From: Syngnathus acus
Lineage: Eukaryota > Chordata > Actinopteri > Syngnathiformes > Syngnathidae
NCBI RefSeq assembly: GCF_901709675.1
Contig: NC_051089.1
Location: forward strand, 7,997,476 to 8,061,475
Length of the DNA: 64,000 bases
Direction of reading: 5' to 3'
Shown: positions 1 through 14,634 of the stretch, piece after piece
Layout: every line of letters starts with the position of its first letter
Position numbering within the stretch: the stretch's first letter is position 1
Translations under genes and position numbers: made by a program
The notes under the pieces: model-generated
What the model was told of the DNA's origin: nothing
Database searches by the model: none
What the model saw: the letters and a program-made list of their open reading frames with translations, nothing else

Positions 1-3000
1 AAGATAAACTCGATACACCAATGTTGAGACTCATTAAGATGATCAGGCCAGAATGCCAACCAAGTTAAAAGGCATTGCTGAACCGGCAGCGTCGGTATTT
101 GGTTGATTTGTTGCAGTGCAGTAAGGGTCGTTACAACAGCGTCCACAGAGTTGGCTTGCTGTTGGGAGCTTTATTCATCACAGAGTTTGTGTGTAGGAGG
201 GATGAGCTGGGAAGGCACACACTGCTGTGTTTGAGCTTGCCAGTGCAGTTTTGGATAACAGTGTTATTTTTTGTTAAAACGTTATATCCAGCAGCTTTAT
301 TATGTCTCTGAGTGAGAAGAATACCTATTTAGTGGTTTGCCCAGAGGAAGAAAAAAGGACTGCTGACTTTACTGAGCTTTTAGAAAATACATTTATTTAT
401 CCACACAGAGTATATCGGCTGGCTAATAATTCAAATGATGATAGTGTAGCTATGCTTTGCTCGCTCACCAAGATATTCTAGCAATGCTCTTTAGACCCTC
501 TTATCAAACAAGAAGACCTTTTTACTACATGCAGTTAAAACTTAGGTTTATGTTAAAAAAAATAAACCTCATTATCAGTCAGTGAAACAGTGTGATCTAT
601 ATTTATCTGTGAGGGGGAAAAAAAAGACCATACTGGGCTTTCTAGCAAACAGAGCTGCACTTCTACTTGACAAGTAGATTGCTTTTGAGATAAAAATGTG
701 TGCATTTTCATTTTAGTGCCCGTGCAAGTTGACTAAATTTTAGATTCACTTAAAGCAGGTCTAAGTTGTGGCGTGGGTGGTTAGTGCAGAGGGGCCTTTA
801 CGACACATATCATTGTGGTTCGTTTATACTTATGACAACAGCATGGAACAAGTCCCCCTGAATCATTGTAGAAATGAATTAATTGAATTATTTTTTTATC
901 ATCTTAAATTTAGACATAAATACAAGTTGCATATGATTACGATTTAATACTATTATAGTAATGAAATATAAGAACTAAAAAAAAAATCACAAATGTGTGC
1001 GTGCATGTGTACTTGTTTGTCATGAAGCTTGTTGGCACAATCATTACCCCACTTGCAGTCCCCACACAAGGTGAGTTGACAGCTGTGCCGACAGCCTCCA
1101 GTGAAGTCCAGCTGTGTCGAGACAACAAGAGAGTGAAGTGTACCAGCAGCTCACTTGTGCTTGGCCCTTCGGAGCAATTTTCAAATCCCTCACAGCTGAT
1201 GCTCTTTGACTCCGCTTTTATTTCTCTCGACTCACTGAAACCAGCAATTTCATTCTAATCATGATAATTATTATTATAATTACCCATGATGATTATTTTT
1301 ACATGTCAAGATGGGTGTAAGGTACTTATGTGGGAGTCACAAGCAAAGTCCCAAGTTACCGTGGGCAAGCAAGTTCAAATTAACTTTAGCAATCCGGACG
1401 TTGAGTTTTAAAATCACAAATGTTTGCATGATTGTTTCTAGCTACATATGGCTGTGTGTGTGTGGGGAATAGTGGTGCTCTGTTGTGCAACTTCAAACCT
1501 GCCTTGTCGAAACACTGACATGAGCCCATTGCTTGTGGTCATTCGGAGGAAAGCAATAGGAGCTTGAATTCCTTCCTTTGTTCTCAGAGAGGAGCTCGGC
1601 TCTATCTTTCTCTTGCAGACAGCCGTGCAACTGTCCTCAGACCTTATGTGGGGAAATTTTGCAATCTCTTAGGAAAGACGGGCTGACCTGACATCTGAGG
1701 CTTCTCCTCGGCGGCCCCAGCTGTGCATCAGCAGTAGTAAATCTCCTCCATCCTACTCACGCTGATGAAAGATGGCAACAGTGCGCACATCTTTATTTCC
1801 TATTTGTTTGTGAAACAGAATAGCCAAGATCCACCTTGTGCTTGCTGAACTTAAAAAGGACTATCGGGACTGTACCATGGAATTCCTAACAAACTTTTTT
1901 ACTTCTGGATTAAGAAATGAAGAGTTGATTTAAAACTTTGATTTATTGGAACATGACGTGTAAGGATAGGTAGCAACACTTAAGAATATGCTGAGGAAGA
2001 TGTTTCAAAGTTACTCTTCAATTGCTACTCTGTAGCTTGTCGCCACTAAAATCAAATGCATTTGAGTGAAATCCAGCTGACCGTAGACACTTTTTACTGC
2101 CGCCATCGCTCATGCTTACACACTGAATTATTGAAAGGGCATCTTTAAGTGGGGACCCAAATTTTCCTCAGCTCTTTTTAAAATGTAGTTTATTGCTAAA
2201 GAATGCATGTATAAGCTGTGCTTGTAAAATGTTTTAGGATATTGGTAATGATTTGATGACCTTGTCGTGTGCTAGAAAATCATGTTATACTGCTACACTG
2301 ATTTATGAAGAGAAAAATGTCGGATCACCAACTTCTGTGATCGATAATGTTGTCCGTACACACTCGAGTTATATATTGCTGTGTGGATGCCTTCATATGA
2401 CAGCAGTATGCTTGGTGGGGCTGTGAATGACTCTTCAGTAGTTTGGTTCCATAAAAACAAATGTTGATTTTCTTGCTGCCTTCTTTTTGGGGGGTCCTCT
2501 GGGAGTGTCTTTGTTTGGGGAAGACAGAACATAGCAAAGTTAAGATAGAGGTAGCGTGCACATGTGAGCAGAAATTGCTTCATTCTTCATTTCTGATTAC
2601 AATCCCAAATTAACTTGTCAAAGATGTCACAACTTCAGCAGTATGTTTGCACAGTCAAACCTTCATCACTTCTTTCCTGTGAGTGCAGTGTAAAACCAAT
2701 GCTGTCTTGTGAAAAATAGGCCAACACTAGATAACCAGGCAATGGAACTAATCCAAGACTACCGCAAGGGAAGCAAAGAGCGACACGAAGCGAGGGAGCG
2801 TGGGGAGGGACGAAGGTAGGGCGGTCGAGTTGAGGGGTTGAAGTAAGGAGGGAGGCACAGAAGCGCGCCAACAAAGAGACCCGGGGCCAACGAAAGACTT
2901 AAACACACACATGCAAGCACGCACAAATACACAAGGAGGATGCTAAAGCTAGTCGAACTAAGTCTCTCTGTGGTTGGTAGGTCTGTCCGTCTGCCTGTAT

Positions 3001-4512
3001 CGTATTGTGTTCTTGATAATTCTCTAAGCTGCTTCCACTTGTCACCAGCTCATCACAAAGTTCGAGATTTCCACATGATGTTAAGAGTTGAACAAGATGA
3101 GGGGGGGGAAAAAGACATGAATGATCCCCAATAGACATTTTGTATACATGTATTGTATGCACGTATATATGAATTATTTTAATGAGCTTAGTATCTTCCA
3201 TAAGCACCAAAATCTAAATCCTTTATTTTAAATATTAAGCACTCATAGGGATGCTGGTTTTGTGTGTGTGCGTGCGTGCGTGCATATGTACATGTTCTGG
3301 ACGGGTGTTAGCAAGCAAGCTTAAGTTGATGTCTACTCGCATGAGTAACTCCCTTAACTAAATGCCATGTACCATAGCGTCGATGACAAGTATGCCGCAA
3401 AGTGTTATGAAGCTGTAGACCATGCTAATATCAATGTGTGCAGGCATTTTTTGTTTTGAATGTACGTAAAAATAGGACAATACTAGCAAGGAGGCTAAAA
3501 TCACCGTCATCATTTGCTTGTGAATTGATCTAACCTGACTTTAGAGAAATACACTAGCCTGATGACACACAATGGCGATGGCAGGACTCTTTTTGAGCCG
3601 CTTCTAAAGATTGACTGAACCATTCTTGTCAGTATTTAGGAACCGATATTTCAGGACCAAAATTAATGTTTACCCCTTACAAAAACAACAAGATTGATCA
3701 CAATTTCTAAACAGAGTAAATTCTAGCATATGACAATTGTTTGCCAAGAAGAGTTATTTTCTGACTTTTTCAAGCGGGCATGCTTTTAGGTCCATCTTGC
3801 AAACTCCAGGTGTGATATGTCCTGCTTCCAAGCTTCCTCCAAGGCAAGTACTGGCAGCAGTCCTGAGTAAATTTAATCTGCTCTAAAAGTGAATTGGATT
3901 ATGATACCTTTCAGTTAACTCTTGTGAAACACCCAATGTACTTGTTGTTAGGCAAATCATCCATGTGTACTAGCGTCAGTTGCCAGAATGTAATGTAAGA
4001 GTGAGATTTTTTTCTCCTTGACTGAAGAGTTGTTTAGGATGCAGCGTATAATGTACTTGCTTATTAATTTTTCAAGTGGACCTTCTAACGCCTAAAAAGT
4101 CTGACGTTATACTGAATGAAAGTGACAGAGAGGGTCACTGGGGGCTTTCTTGGAAGTGATTCAGCAGGAGTCTGCGGTAGGACTGATGAGTATATTTAGG
4201 TCAGCGGGCCTCCTACTGCACTAAACACCTGTTAATGCTAAGAGACAGCATTGAGGAGAGATGTAATGGGAGAAAGCAGAGTTGGAGAAGCAAAGGTGAA
4301 AAGCAGCCGAGACACCATTTTGACACTTCGTTTAGAGAAAAACTAAGGCTGTGCTTCAGCTGAGATTTGCTTAAATTGTCTCAAGTTTTTCTTTTTGACA
4401 CACATAATCCTTATTTTGATCCCTTAAATTGCTTATTCCACACTGCACACACCCTTGTACACACACTTTTATTTATAAATGTGACAACTGGACAGGTATT
4501 TTAGTTTAAGTC

Positions 4513-4572
4513 AGGTCAAGTTTATTTATATAGCCCTAAATCACAAACAAGTCTCAAAGGGCTTCACATATA
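4513..4572 (+). repeat. short teleost interspersed repeat fragment
   Basis: The stretch CAAGTTTATTTATATAGCCC followed by TAAATCACAAACAAGTCTCA and AAGGGCTTCACATATAC is the head of a dispersed fish element with the same opening. Only about 60 bp is recognisable. Confidence 0.6.
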
Positions 4573-7500
4573 CAAAAAAATGACAATTATTCTCAAATAT
4601 CCCCTGATTTTAAACTCCCAATTGATTTGTTAAAATCAAATTAAATCAAGTCACCCTAAATTTTACTTACTCGTGTAACATTGAATTTACCTTAGCTTAC
4701 TTACACTCTGTCAGGCCAACAAGACTATACGGTTCTTCCTCAAAGATGCGCTCAGTTAAGAGAATGTACTTAGACACCTTTCTGCTTGGAATGTAAGTCC
4801 ACTTACTTGGTTCTCTCTTTACAAAAAGAGTGTAGCTATGAGCTACTACAAAAAAAAGGGCAAGGGGAAAGGAAGAGGAAACCGGATACTACACGAGTTA
4901 CACCTTTGATGCTGCATGAAATGAGGTCTTTTCGACATCACACAGCCTGGCAGTTCATTTTGTTGCATTCAATATGCAGAACACCAATACAAACTGCACA
5001 CAGGAAGGCTCACAGATAAATCGGTGATGACATTATACACCTTTTTTTTTTAATTTAACCATCGTGCCAGGGGAGGAGTTTATAAGGCACAGTCAAATCG
5101 AGAGTGCAACCTGAATTCATCCTTATTTAATTCAATCCGCTAGGCATAGCAATTGATTTCTGCTTTGCATTTCAAAACTGTGTACATCATAAGACATAAT
5201 GTGCACGGGCATTTAGATACCACGCCCCTGGCGCTCTTCTCCGCACTGCTTGACTGGCTGACTAACAGGCTGACAGAATGGCTGCCTATCATTTTTTGAA
5301 CATCTGAGCCGGGATTTATCCGACCCCCACCTCCCACCTCCTTCCTTTGGGTGTTTGCTTGGTGTGAATATGAAATCACACCCTGAAAGTTCAGATATGT
5401 TTGTTTCAGCTACATCAAGGTGGAGGAAAAAGTGAGAAAACACTCCCAAAGACCGTCTTTTTAGAAAGAATTTATTGGAGGAAACACTTAATAGAACATG
5501 CGAAAATCAAAAGAAGCTATCTTCATTACTGTTACTTGCACTGGTAAATAACATTTCTTTTTATAACGTCCAATTAGAAAGTACTACTCAGCTGCCTGGT
5601 GAACCAAACTGAAAATGATATTTTCTTCTGTAAAATTTCATCTCCTTAAAATGAAATCTTAAGAGGTGTTCAGATGTTTAGTCATGAAAGGATTTTCTTC
5701 AAGTTGGTTTTTGAATAAGTATTGCATTACATTTTGACTACTGGAAACCATTATTTTTTGACAACATTAATAATGATGCAGCATAACATTTTTTTTGAGT
5801 CTGTCGACAGAGACTATTATCAATAATGGCTTGTCAGTGAATCCATAAAGATGAGTGCAGGGTGTTATATTTGCACCAGCCATATCGCTCTCATTTGTCA
5901 TTCTGCTCCTTCTTTCTCACCACCCAAAAAGTGTGCAAACTCATGAGCATGTTTTCCGACAAACTCAGATAGCCTGGTTTTTTTTTCCTGGCATTTATTA
6001 TGCAAATTGTATGAATGGTAGGCAACTGGCTTACAGTATGGTGGGTGTATTGAAATGTCAAATTTGGATGTGTAGGATGTTTGTATTGTGAACAATTGGA
6101 ACATTCTATTCCTTGCTTGACTTGTGTGCGAATAGGTGTTGAGTTTTTTTTTTAGAGGTTATTTAATGAGTTGTCCTTAAACAGATGTACATTGATTGTC
6201 TCAGTACTTCCCCAATGCCGTGTGCATGGTAGCTCTATAAATGACTAACCCAAAGAGACTCACAAAATCCATGACAACTCATTCTATTGTATGAATAGCA
6301 ACTGGTGAATACACCGGTTAATTGTAGCTTCCAGATTTCATTGTTGTCACTTTGCTGCCGTAAATAACAACAAAGATACATTTACAATCAATAAATCAAA
6401 GTTTCAGACAAATTAGATGAAATTGGATAATCAGCTGCAACACCTCTCTGATGATCTCTCATGGCACACTCGTTTGCCACATCACTCTGAAATGATTATA
6501 GATGGCTGACAAATTCAATGGAGCGGTCAGGCTGATCTGTCACACGAAACACACCTACATTGAAAATTTTAGGAAGGAGCTTCAAAAATGCTCATTTTCC
6601 ATTTGTTTTAATCAACAATCGCTACATTGCAAAAAACTTCACCTCTGTACGCAAAAGTTTATTTTATAGTCACATGCCAGCAAATATGAGGCTGCTGATA
6701 TGGAGGAGGAGGAGGAGGAAAGGAGAGATAAAAACGGAATGTGTTTTAAGTGTAGAGGTTGTGTGTTAGCTTGAAAACATAAAGCCGGGAAGATTGATGT
6801 GATCCTGTAAAGGTATTTACTACTAAAAGCAAATGGAGATTGGATGTTGGCAGGCGGAGGAGATGGCATCTTGAGCCTTCTCCTGGCATGGTTACTGGCC
6901 CGGGCCATCAGACCTTTACAGCTGCCACTTTAGTGTTAATACAATCACTTCACTGGAGAGCCACTGCTGCACACCTCACATCCAAGAAACTCCAGTCCCG
7001 CTCCACTGGGCAATATATCAGATTCTTATGTGCAATCTTTGAATTGGAACACACACTGGAGAATAAAGCTATGTCCCGAAGAACAAGCTTTACGTCTTGC
7101 GCACACTCTCTCTCGCGAGAAAGTTTTATTGATCAAGAAATGTCATTAAATGTTGATCAAAAACACATCACAATTCGAACAAAAGAAGTCATTTCAGTTT
7201 GTGTAGTTCTCCCTCAGGAGTAGGTAAATGGTTTCACTATAAGCGATGATGGTAAAAACGAACTTTTCTTTTGTGAAAATTTTACTTTATAATTTATTAT
7301 ATTAAATTTATTTAAATGTTGATGCTCCTTCCAAGGTAACAGCTTGGGGGGGCATTGAAAAATTTTGAAAATATCCAAAGTGCATTTTGAAGAACTTAAT
7401 GCTTTCTTAAAAAGAAAAAATAACACTACATATAAATATGAAAAATAGTCCATATTACAACAGCTGAATCTGTTTGCTGAGATGTCAAACAATTTATTAC

Positions 7501-8820
7501 AAAGTCACTAAAAAATGGAATGGCTAGCCACCTTTATGAGCCTTTTAATCCTAAAGGGGAGGCTGCCACATGTAGTCAAACAAACAGAGGGGGAACACCA
7601 GGAAAGAGTAGACACAAAGGTCATGAGAAACACAGCATGGAATAATGAGGGGGTTGAACTGAGAAACAATGATTTGGTAAGTGCTGATTAACTTTTGAAC
7701 AATGTTTGACAAATGTTCACAAATTAATGTTGAAGTGAAGTGGTTTTACGTGTGGTGTTTTGTGTATGCGTGTGTGGAAAGAGCGCAGGAGATAGAGAGA
7801 TCGTGAGGCAGAGAGACAGACATCAAAAAAGTCGATACAGATGAGCGCAAGAGAAATTGAAAAATGGCTGATGGAACGAAGATAAAGTCCAATGTAGTGA
7901 TGTAAAAAGTTAGAAAACCCAAGCCTGTTAATGGAATCATTAAAAGCAACAACTAGAATGTTTTTCATGCCCTGAAAATGTTTTTATATTTTTATTTTTA
8001 TATTTATGTTCATCTAAGGCCAAAGTTATTATGACAGTTTGGACATGACTTCCACTATTATCACTAGAAAAAGCTTCAACTCACCAAATAATTGTCACTT
8101 CTAGTCCTGAATTACATTGTCTACTCCTCTTTTAAATCTTTAACTATATAGTTATGTTTAAATGATGTTGGACGTACATCATCAGTTGCTGGGATTCCTG
8201 CCACTAAAATTCCTTTCAGTTTAATGTTTATTTCAGACTATGAAGACACCATCTGTATCCTCTATCTTTATGTACATCAACTCTTGCGCAATTATGTAAT
8301 TTGTCAGTCAATAATCCTCCTGGACATTTTTAGGATATATAAAACAGACTTAATTGCGGTTGTTACCAACATGAATTAGCTCATAAATAAACTCTCAACT
8401 GCTGACTGAGCATGTGGATTTGTATTGTCACAATGCCAAATGAAAAACAATACAGAGACAGACGGGGGAGGGGTGGTGTTAGTATAATTGGAATCCTGCA
8501 GATTGAGTGCATTTGCTCATTTAGTAAGAACAAAATGAACCTTTTCTTGAAATTGAAGGCATTTTAATTGTAGTACCTGCAACCTTGAAGCTTATTGGAT
8601 TCCCCATCTAAACCACTCTAACGGTGTGAATAACTACACTGCGGCCATTTAACGAAGTAATAACATTCAAAACGGGTACTTGGGATGTGCAGTCTTACTG
8701 GTGGTGCTGCTGCAACCTAAAGAACAAATGATCCTTCCATTAAGGAAATTTCATACCTCCGGAAAAAAAATCCCAAATAAATCATAGCTTGATGACCAAA
8801 AATCCGGATGAAATGATATC

Positions 8821-8910
8821 TATCTATATACGTATCTATATATCTATACCGTATATATATATGTATATATACATAGATATCTATATCTCGCTCTCGCTCT
8901 CGCTCTCTAT

Positions 8911-8951
<41 letters not shown>
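8821..8951 (+). repeat. compound microsatellite (TATC/TA, CTCTCG, AC)
   Basis: Runs of TATCTA and (TA)n with ATAC interruptions are followed by (CTCGCT)n and then (AC)17 at 8917-8951. Apparent reading frames here are low-complexity artefacts. Confidence 0.95.
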
Positions 8952-9593
8952 AATATATGACTACGTCTGTTCATTCGATTTGAAGCAAAGGTGCCAACGT
9001 GTTTTTGTCATGTTTGTGACATGTAGACATGTGTGAATATGGTTAGGTGCATATGTGTTTCCAGAGTTTGCAAAGGTGCCCTTGCCTCACAGCCTTTAGG
9101 GGTATGCATCCGACTTTAAAGGCTTTCAATGTTCACACCTTGTCAGAAATCCGCACGGATGTTGCAGCGCATAGTCACTTACACGCATACAGCACACGCT
9201 CACACACCAATAGAGAGTTACCTGCATGAAGAGGACACGTGTCAGGGGATTCTAAGCTGCACCTGACACAGGGGACAGGCTGATGTGAGGGGGAAGAGGA
9301 GGGTAGAGGACAGAACATAGAGGGGAAGGGGTTCTCTCTCCTGATGCTCATTTCCTGCATCTAAAGCGTGCCTTCTATGGCGCTCTCTCAGAAGCAAAGA
9401 GAATTCATTTGAATGGTTTGTCAAATAATGCTTTTCCCCCCACGGTGGACTGGTGATGCCGTGACTGTGTGTATGTGTGTGTGCTCTTGTGTATGTGGAA
9501 GGGAAGCATGCCCTACTTTAGCGCAGTCGTTCCTCTGTTGATATTGCCCATAGCACCGGATTATATGCTTTTCATTGTGGTCTGACACATAAT

Positions 9594-9629
<36 letters not shown>

Positions 9630-9638
9630 CACACACAC
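9594..9638 (+). repeat. (CGCA)n microsatellite
   Basis: About nine CGCA units pass into (CA)n. The alternating purine-pyrimidine run is capable of Z-DNA. Confidence 0.95.
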
Positions 9639-10508
9639 TAATGCAGAAAAGCAGAGCAAAAGTATACGCATGAATCGGTGATGACAATCACGCGTAAACA
9701 ATAAACAATAGTAACTATGAGTATAAAATGTCTTAAAGAGTAAAGTTAAGGACAATAAGGACACCATATTATGAGGGAAAAAGTTGCAATGATACTACAA
9801 TTAAGTTATGAATGGACAGTGTCAATCACAATTGAGCATTGTTGTCCTTTTAAAGGCTTTGATATCAAATAAATTCAACACAGTATGTGCTGGTGTGCCT
9901 TTACAAGAGCAATTTTTATAGTTTGTTTTTAATGCCTAAAAGTTTTTCCTACTTTTTTTGCACAGGACAATTGGGAGACAACTTCTGTTTACATTCTCGG
10001 CATTCATCCACACGTGCAGCATCATTGCATGCGTGTTGACTTTTGCCAAGTGATTATCCAGTTATGCAGGATTTTAAAATGTAGGCCTTATTAATTTGTA
10101 CCGAATTAATTAACTAGATCACTTTGGGTCGTGGGTACACATTGATGCGATTCATTTAAATGTAATGAAAAACAGAACATTGCACAGCTGCCCTGCCTCG
10201 GATAGATTTGTAGGTCTTTGCAGTTTCTGCCAAGTTTGTGCCTAGAGGACCGCAAAGCAGCATAGAGAGGGGAAAAAGAGATTTTTGCAGTGCGGATAGG
10301 TGAGTCTCACATGGTTAACATTGCAGTTTTCTTTGATTACAATCGAAGCTTGCCAGTTTGACAGCTGCATCGGGCTGGGTCTCTGTAGATTTTATTTCTT
10401 GGTCAAGGTTTGACGCATTTAACAATGTGTTCGACAATTATAGTTGTGTGCATACTTGTGTGAAGGTTGTTTATCTATCAGCACTTTGATGGATGTTTCT
10501 TTCGCTCA

Positions 10509-10702
10509 GATAGAGCGAATAACTAGGATAATGGACAGAAGTGAAATGAAGGTTCAATGTTTGTGAAGAATTGTGTTTCGATATCAACAATGTGTGAAAA
10601 AAATGATAGAGCGAATAACTAGGATAATGGACAGAAGGGAAATGAAGGTTCAATGTTTGTGAAGAAATGTGCTTCTATATCTGCAATGTGTGGAAAAAAA
10701 AT
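10509..10702 (+). repeat. tandem duplication, 96-bp unit, two copies
   Basis: Copy 1 is 10509-10604 and copy 2 is 10605-10702. Both begin GATAGAGCGAATAACTAGGA and share AAATGAAGGTTCAATGTTTG; they differ by about eight substitutions or indels, mostly in the last third. There is no coding content. The low divergence suggests a fairly recent local duplication. Confidence 0.95.
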
Positions 10703-13250
10703 TTAAAAAATGAATGCAGGCTATGTTTACTTAAACTTTACCTTCACATAGTTGATTGATTGATAGGGTGTGTCTGTGTGTGTGAGATCCTGTCGCGACA
10801 CACACGTTTCCTCCTAAAATGTGTGATGAAACCTCGTCTGTTAGAGATGATGTTGAATATCTGGGTACCCATCTTTGATTTTGATCTTACGAAAGCCCAA
10901 GATTTGTCTTTTGACCAGAAACATCAAAGCAAACTTGAGCTTTGTTCTCAATAAATATACCTTAAAAATAGTTTCAGAGAAAAACAAGCGCAAGCCACAG
11001 TCTGGAACACACCTTTTATGTTTGATTCTTGTTTTGAGTTTTTGAATGAAACTAAATATATTTGACATGTTAAATTAATATATTGTCCTTAAATATAGTT
11101 TTCAAGTCATTATACTCAAGAACAGTCAGTAAAGAAATTTGTATCGTTTCACCTGGCTGTTGAGTAAAACATACCTACAGAGGTTTAATTCTTATTTGGC
11201 ACCCTGCATCAGTCAATTAACATGATTTAAATATGTCAAGTGAGGCTGAACCTAGACAAGCTAAACAGAGAAAATATGAATAATTTTGTTGAAGCGTTAA
11301 CGAACTAATTTGGAAGGCATTTAAAATCAGTTGTTACAATCATAAAATACAATTGATATAATACTGCGTCAGGAAGCAGCATCGTTTTCCCTCGTTGTTG
11401 AGGTGTGAATTAAAAGACAAGGACATACATTCAAAGTGAATTCCAAACATGAAGCACTCAACCAATGAACGAATTTAATTGAAACTGTAATCTGTTTTGT
11501 AGACCTTCATATTATTTATTGGCATCGAACTTTGGGGAATTTGCATTGGAAAAGCAGCAAGTCAGACATGAGCTCAACCGTATTAAACATTTAACACCTG
11601 CTGAACAAGCTCTTGACACTAAACTCTGTTTGTTGGTGTCAGTCTTTGAATATAAGTGCTATGTGTTGCTGTGTTTGTTAAGGATACTGGGGGATGGCAC
11701 AGTTCTAAACCTCCTTTCATAAACGTCAAGAGTGTACGGCACTTAACTCCTTCTAACCTTGAAGCGGAGCTACAATGCTGATCTGTGATGTGGTGTACTT
11801 TTCCCACTCCCTCTGTTATCTATCTCACTTACATAATCACCCAAGGCAAAATAGGTATAATTTTTCTTGGAATAACATGTTAGAACATTTCAAATACCTT
11901 TGTTATAAAATTCAAATTGAGGTTGGCTTCGGGCTAGCCTAGCCAACTCTTTGTAGTCTACGTTCAAAAGTCTCATGTGTAGTCTGCAGCTGAAAATATA
12001 AAAACGACGTACAAATTTGATTCTTTATCAAATTCTTTCTTTATTGGCAAGTATAATGTTTCCTTGGGGCAGTTGTGCCATAGTTTAAAAGTAGCTCAAC
12101 TTCTGTTGATTCTTTTCTAAATCAACAGCGCCCCTGCTGGTTGTGGCAAAGTAGTGCTGACTGTTTTGCAACCTCAGTTATTGGAACACAAAAAAAACCA
12201 ATCCCTAACAATCATTTACCTCCCTTGTCCTAGTAACATAAGTTTTGTGTTCAGTAATGATAAAAAGGAGGATTGCACCGCGTTTATTCACTGCCTCAGA
12301 CACTCATTTATGTGTCTTGCCCAGCTGGTCTTAAAATATCCCAAAATGAACAGTAGCTTTGCCAAGGATTTATAACACCCTGTATCCAGATTAAAAGTTT
12401 GTTCGTGAATCTCCGCCAGTTGAACTTCTTCATCTCAAATATCATCTAGTTCACTTCTTAATTAGCTTATATTGCTTATATAGTGCTTCAATGTTTTTTT
12501 TTTCACTATCTACAGACTGGCTTTTATTTCTTTCATCTTCCCCCCCATTGAATCTATCTAAGTCAGTTGTCTCCAACAAGCACATTCTGTCCATCCATTC
12601 ACTTTGTGTGGTGTCACTGATAAAACTGCTAGTTGCCCCAGACAGACCTTAAAAATGGACCACATTTTCAGAATGACACGTTAAAACAAACACATTCGCC
12701 CGAGGGACATATTTCTACTCTGCAAGTGCTCTTGGCACGAAAGCACCAATTGCAACTATTTGTTCAGTGCTTTTTTTTTTAGGTTTTTTTTTTTTTTTTT
12801 ACGACTCACCAAATTTTACTTTCTGGCATTAAGAGGTGTCATTGAGAAGAGACATTTGTCATTTAATGTATAGCAGTCATAGGAAATTGTGGAACATCTT
12901 TACAGTAGTTTTGCCAAGTCAGGTTTGTAACTCAGATTTTGATATTGAAAATAGATCAACTGAGAATGATGAATTTTTGCGTGTGCTTGTGTCATTAGTT
13001 CTTCCTGACTTCAGTGCTATTAAATATCATGACTGAAGAGAATGAAAGATTTTAATCGGATAGTTCTGATCTCATCCTAAATTCAATGTGTTAAATGTTG
13101 TATGTTTGCGTTATGATCTTACCTTTCTACAAGCACACTTGTCACATTGACTGCAGTTTTCTTCTCAGTGGTTTTCTGAATGCACTTGCAATCGATGATC
13201 CTGTGGAAAGGTGACGGCTTGCCAGTGTTGGTGCTGCACTTGCGTCTTTC

Positions 13251-13295
13251 TGTGTGTGCATCTGTGTGTGTGCGTGTTTTTGTGTGTGTGTGTGT
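13251..13295 (+). repeat. interrupted (TG)n microsatellite
   Basis: Three TG blocks are broken by CATC, CG and TTT. Confidence 0.9.
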
Positions 13296-13765
13296 CAAGG
13301 TGTTTGAACACCATGAGTCACTTATTCTCGCTCAACTGTTAAAGCACCATTGATTCCAAAATGGGAAAGTCTATTTTGAATCACACACTCAACTGTCAAT
13401 TTGTTCACCAGAAAACCGCACACTGCTTAAACAGCGTTTTCCGCATTGTTATTTTTTTTTTTAATATACGTGATGCTACAGAGCGTCTGTGGTATTTAAA
13501 TTCTGGGAAATAACTCATTTGTGTGCATAATTAGACTGTGCTAAAATTTCTTTCCTATATCTGAAAACCGGAACAGGCCATCCCCAAACTGTTTTCACAT
13601 ATTTGGAAGAAGTCAAATACCTTTCCTATATCCTGAAAGAGAGAGAAAAAAATGTCTAGCATCTTTCTTCTGCCCCCAGATAAATGTTTGAGGCCAGAAA
13701 ATATATCAGCTCAGAGCCTGGCTGCAATGTATCCCGTCGGGTCATTGCAGTGCTTTTCTACGCCC

Positions 13766-13903
13766 GCAACAATGAGGTGCTCTAAAGCACCGATGCCACT
13801 GTGAAGCCTCTGTCCTGAAGTTGGTTGTCACGTCAGACTGTTTCTTCTCTGTGACATGTGTGCACTCATGGCCAACAATGAGGCGCTCTAAAGTGGCCAT
13901 GCC
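13766..13903 (+). repeat. pair of imperfect 32-bp direct repeats
   Basis: Segments 13766-13797 and 13872-13903 share AACAATGAGG, GCTCTAAAG and ATGCC, about 26 of 32 bases, at a spacing of 106 bp. This may be an old tandem duplication or part of an unrecognised repeat. Confidence 0.7.
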
Positions 13904-14598
13904 TGCAGACTATCCAAAGTTATGTAGTTATAGCTAGCTAGTTACTTGCATGTCGCAGTTGCGCCAAATAACAGCAGATGCGTGCGACTCATGCTGGTTT
14001 CTAAAGTGTGTCACGAGGCACCGTTTTAACCACAGCCCAAAAAAAAGGAAAACGGAAATGATAAAAACAGTTAAACGTAACATTTGAAGACTACAGTTCT
14101 GTCTTTGCACGTTTTCAACAATAGTCATCAAAAATTAATAACATATCTATAAATAAGTGGCCGAATTAATTTACATGTGTAAAAGTAACGTGAGCGAATT
14201 CGTCAATATTATGGACCGGTAGGCAGAGTTGGGGATGGACGAAAAGATTCAGATAGGCAGTCAAGACAGATGGATGCCGCAACAAAAAGCACACAGGCAA
14301 GCTGAGTGATTGGTCATCTGACTGTAAAGCTTGCACTCACGAAGTGGCTGTCTCATCGCATGAACTGGATGACTGACTGGACAGCTGACCGACGATATCA
14401 TCTGTCCCATATTTTAAAGCAAGCCCACTTACTTTTCAATAGATGTCACATAGCAGTGTAGGATCAATGGTTTGTCCTGATTATGAGGAAGTGTGCAGTG
14501 CAACAAACTAAGAAGGTGAGGCAGAGAGAAATGACACGGCCAAGATGGCCCATCTGTACTGTACAGGCGATTACTGCTCATTACCTGAGTGACAGTTG

Positions 14599-14634
14599 TT
14601 TGTGTGTGTGCGTGCGTGCAGGTGTTTGTGTGTT
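14599..14634 (+). repeat. interrupted (TG)n/(CGTG)n microsatellite
   Basis: TG units are mixed with CGTG units. Confidence 0.85.
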
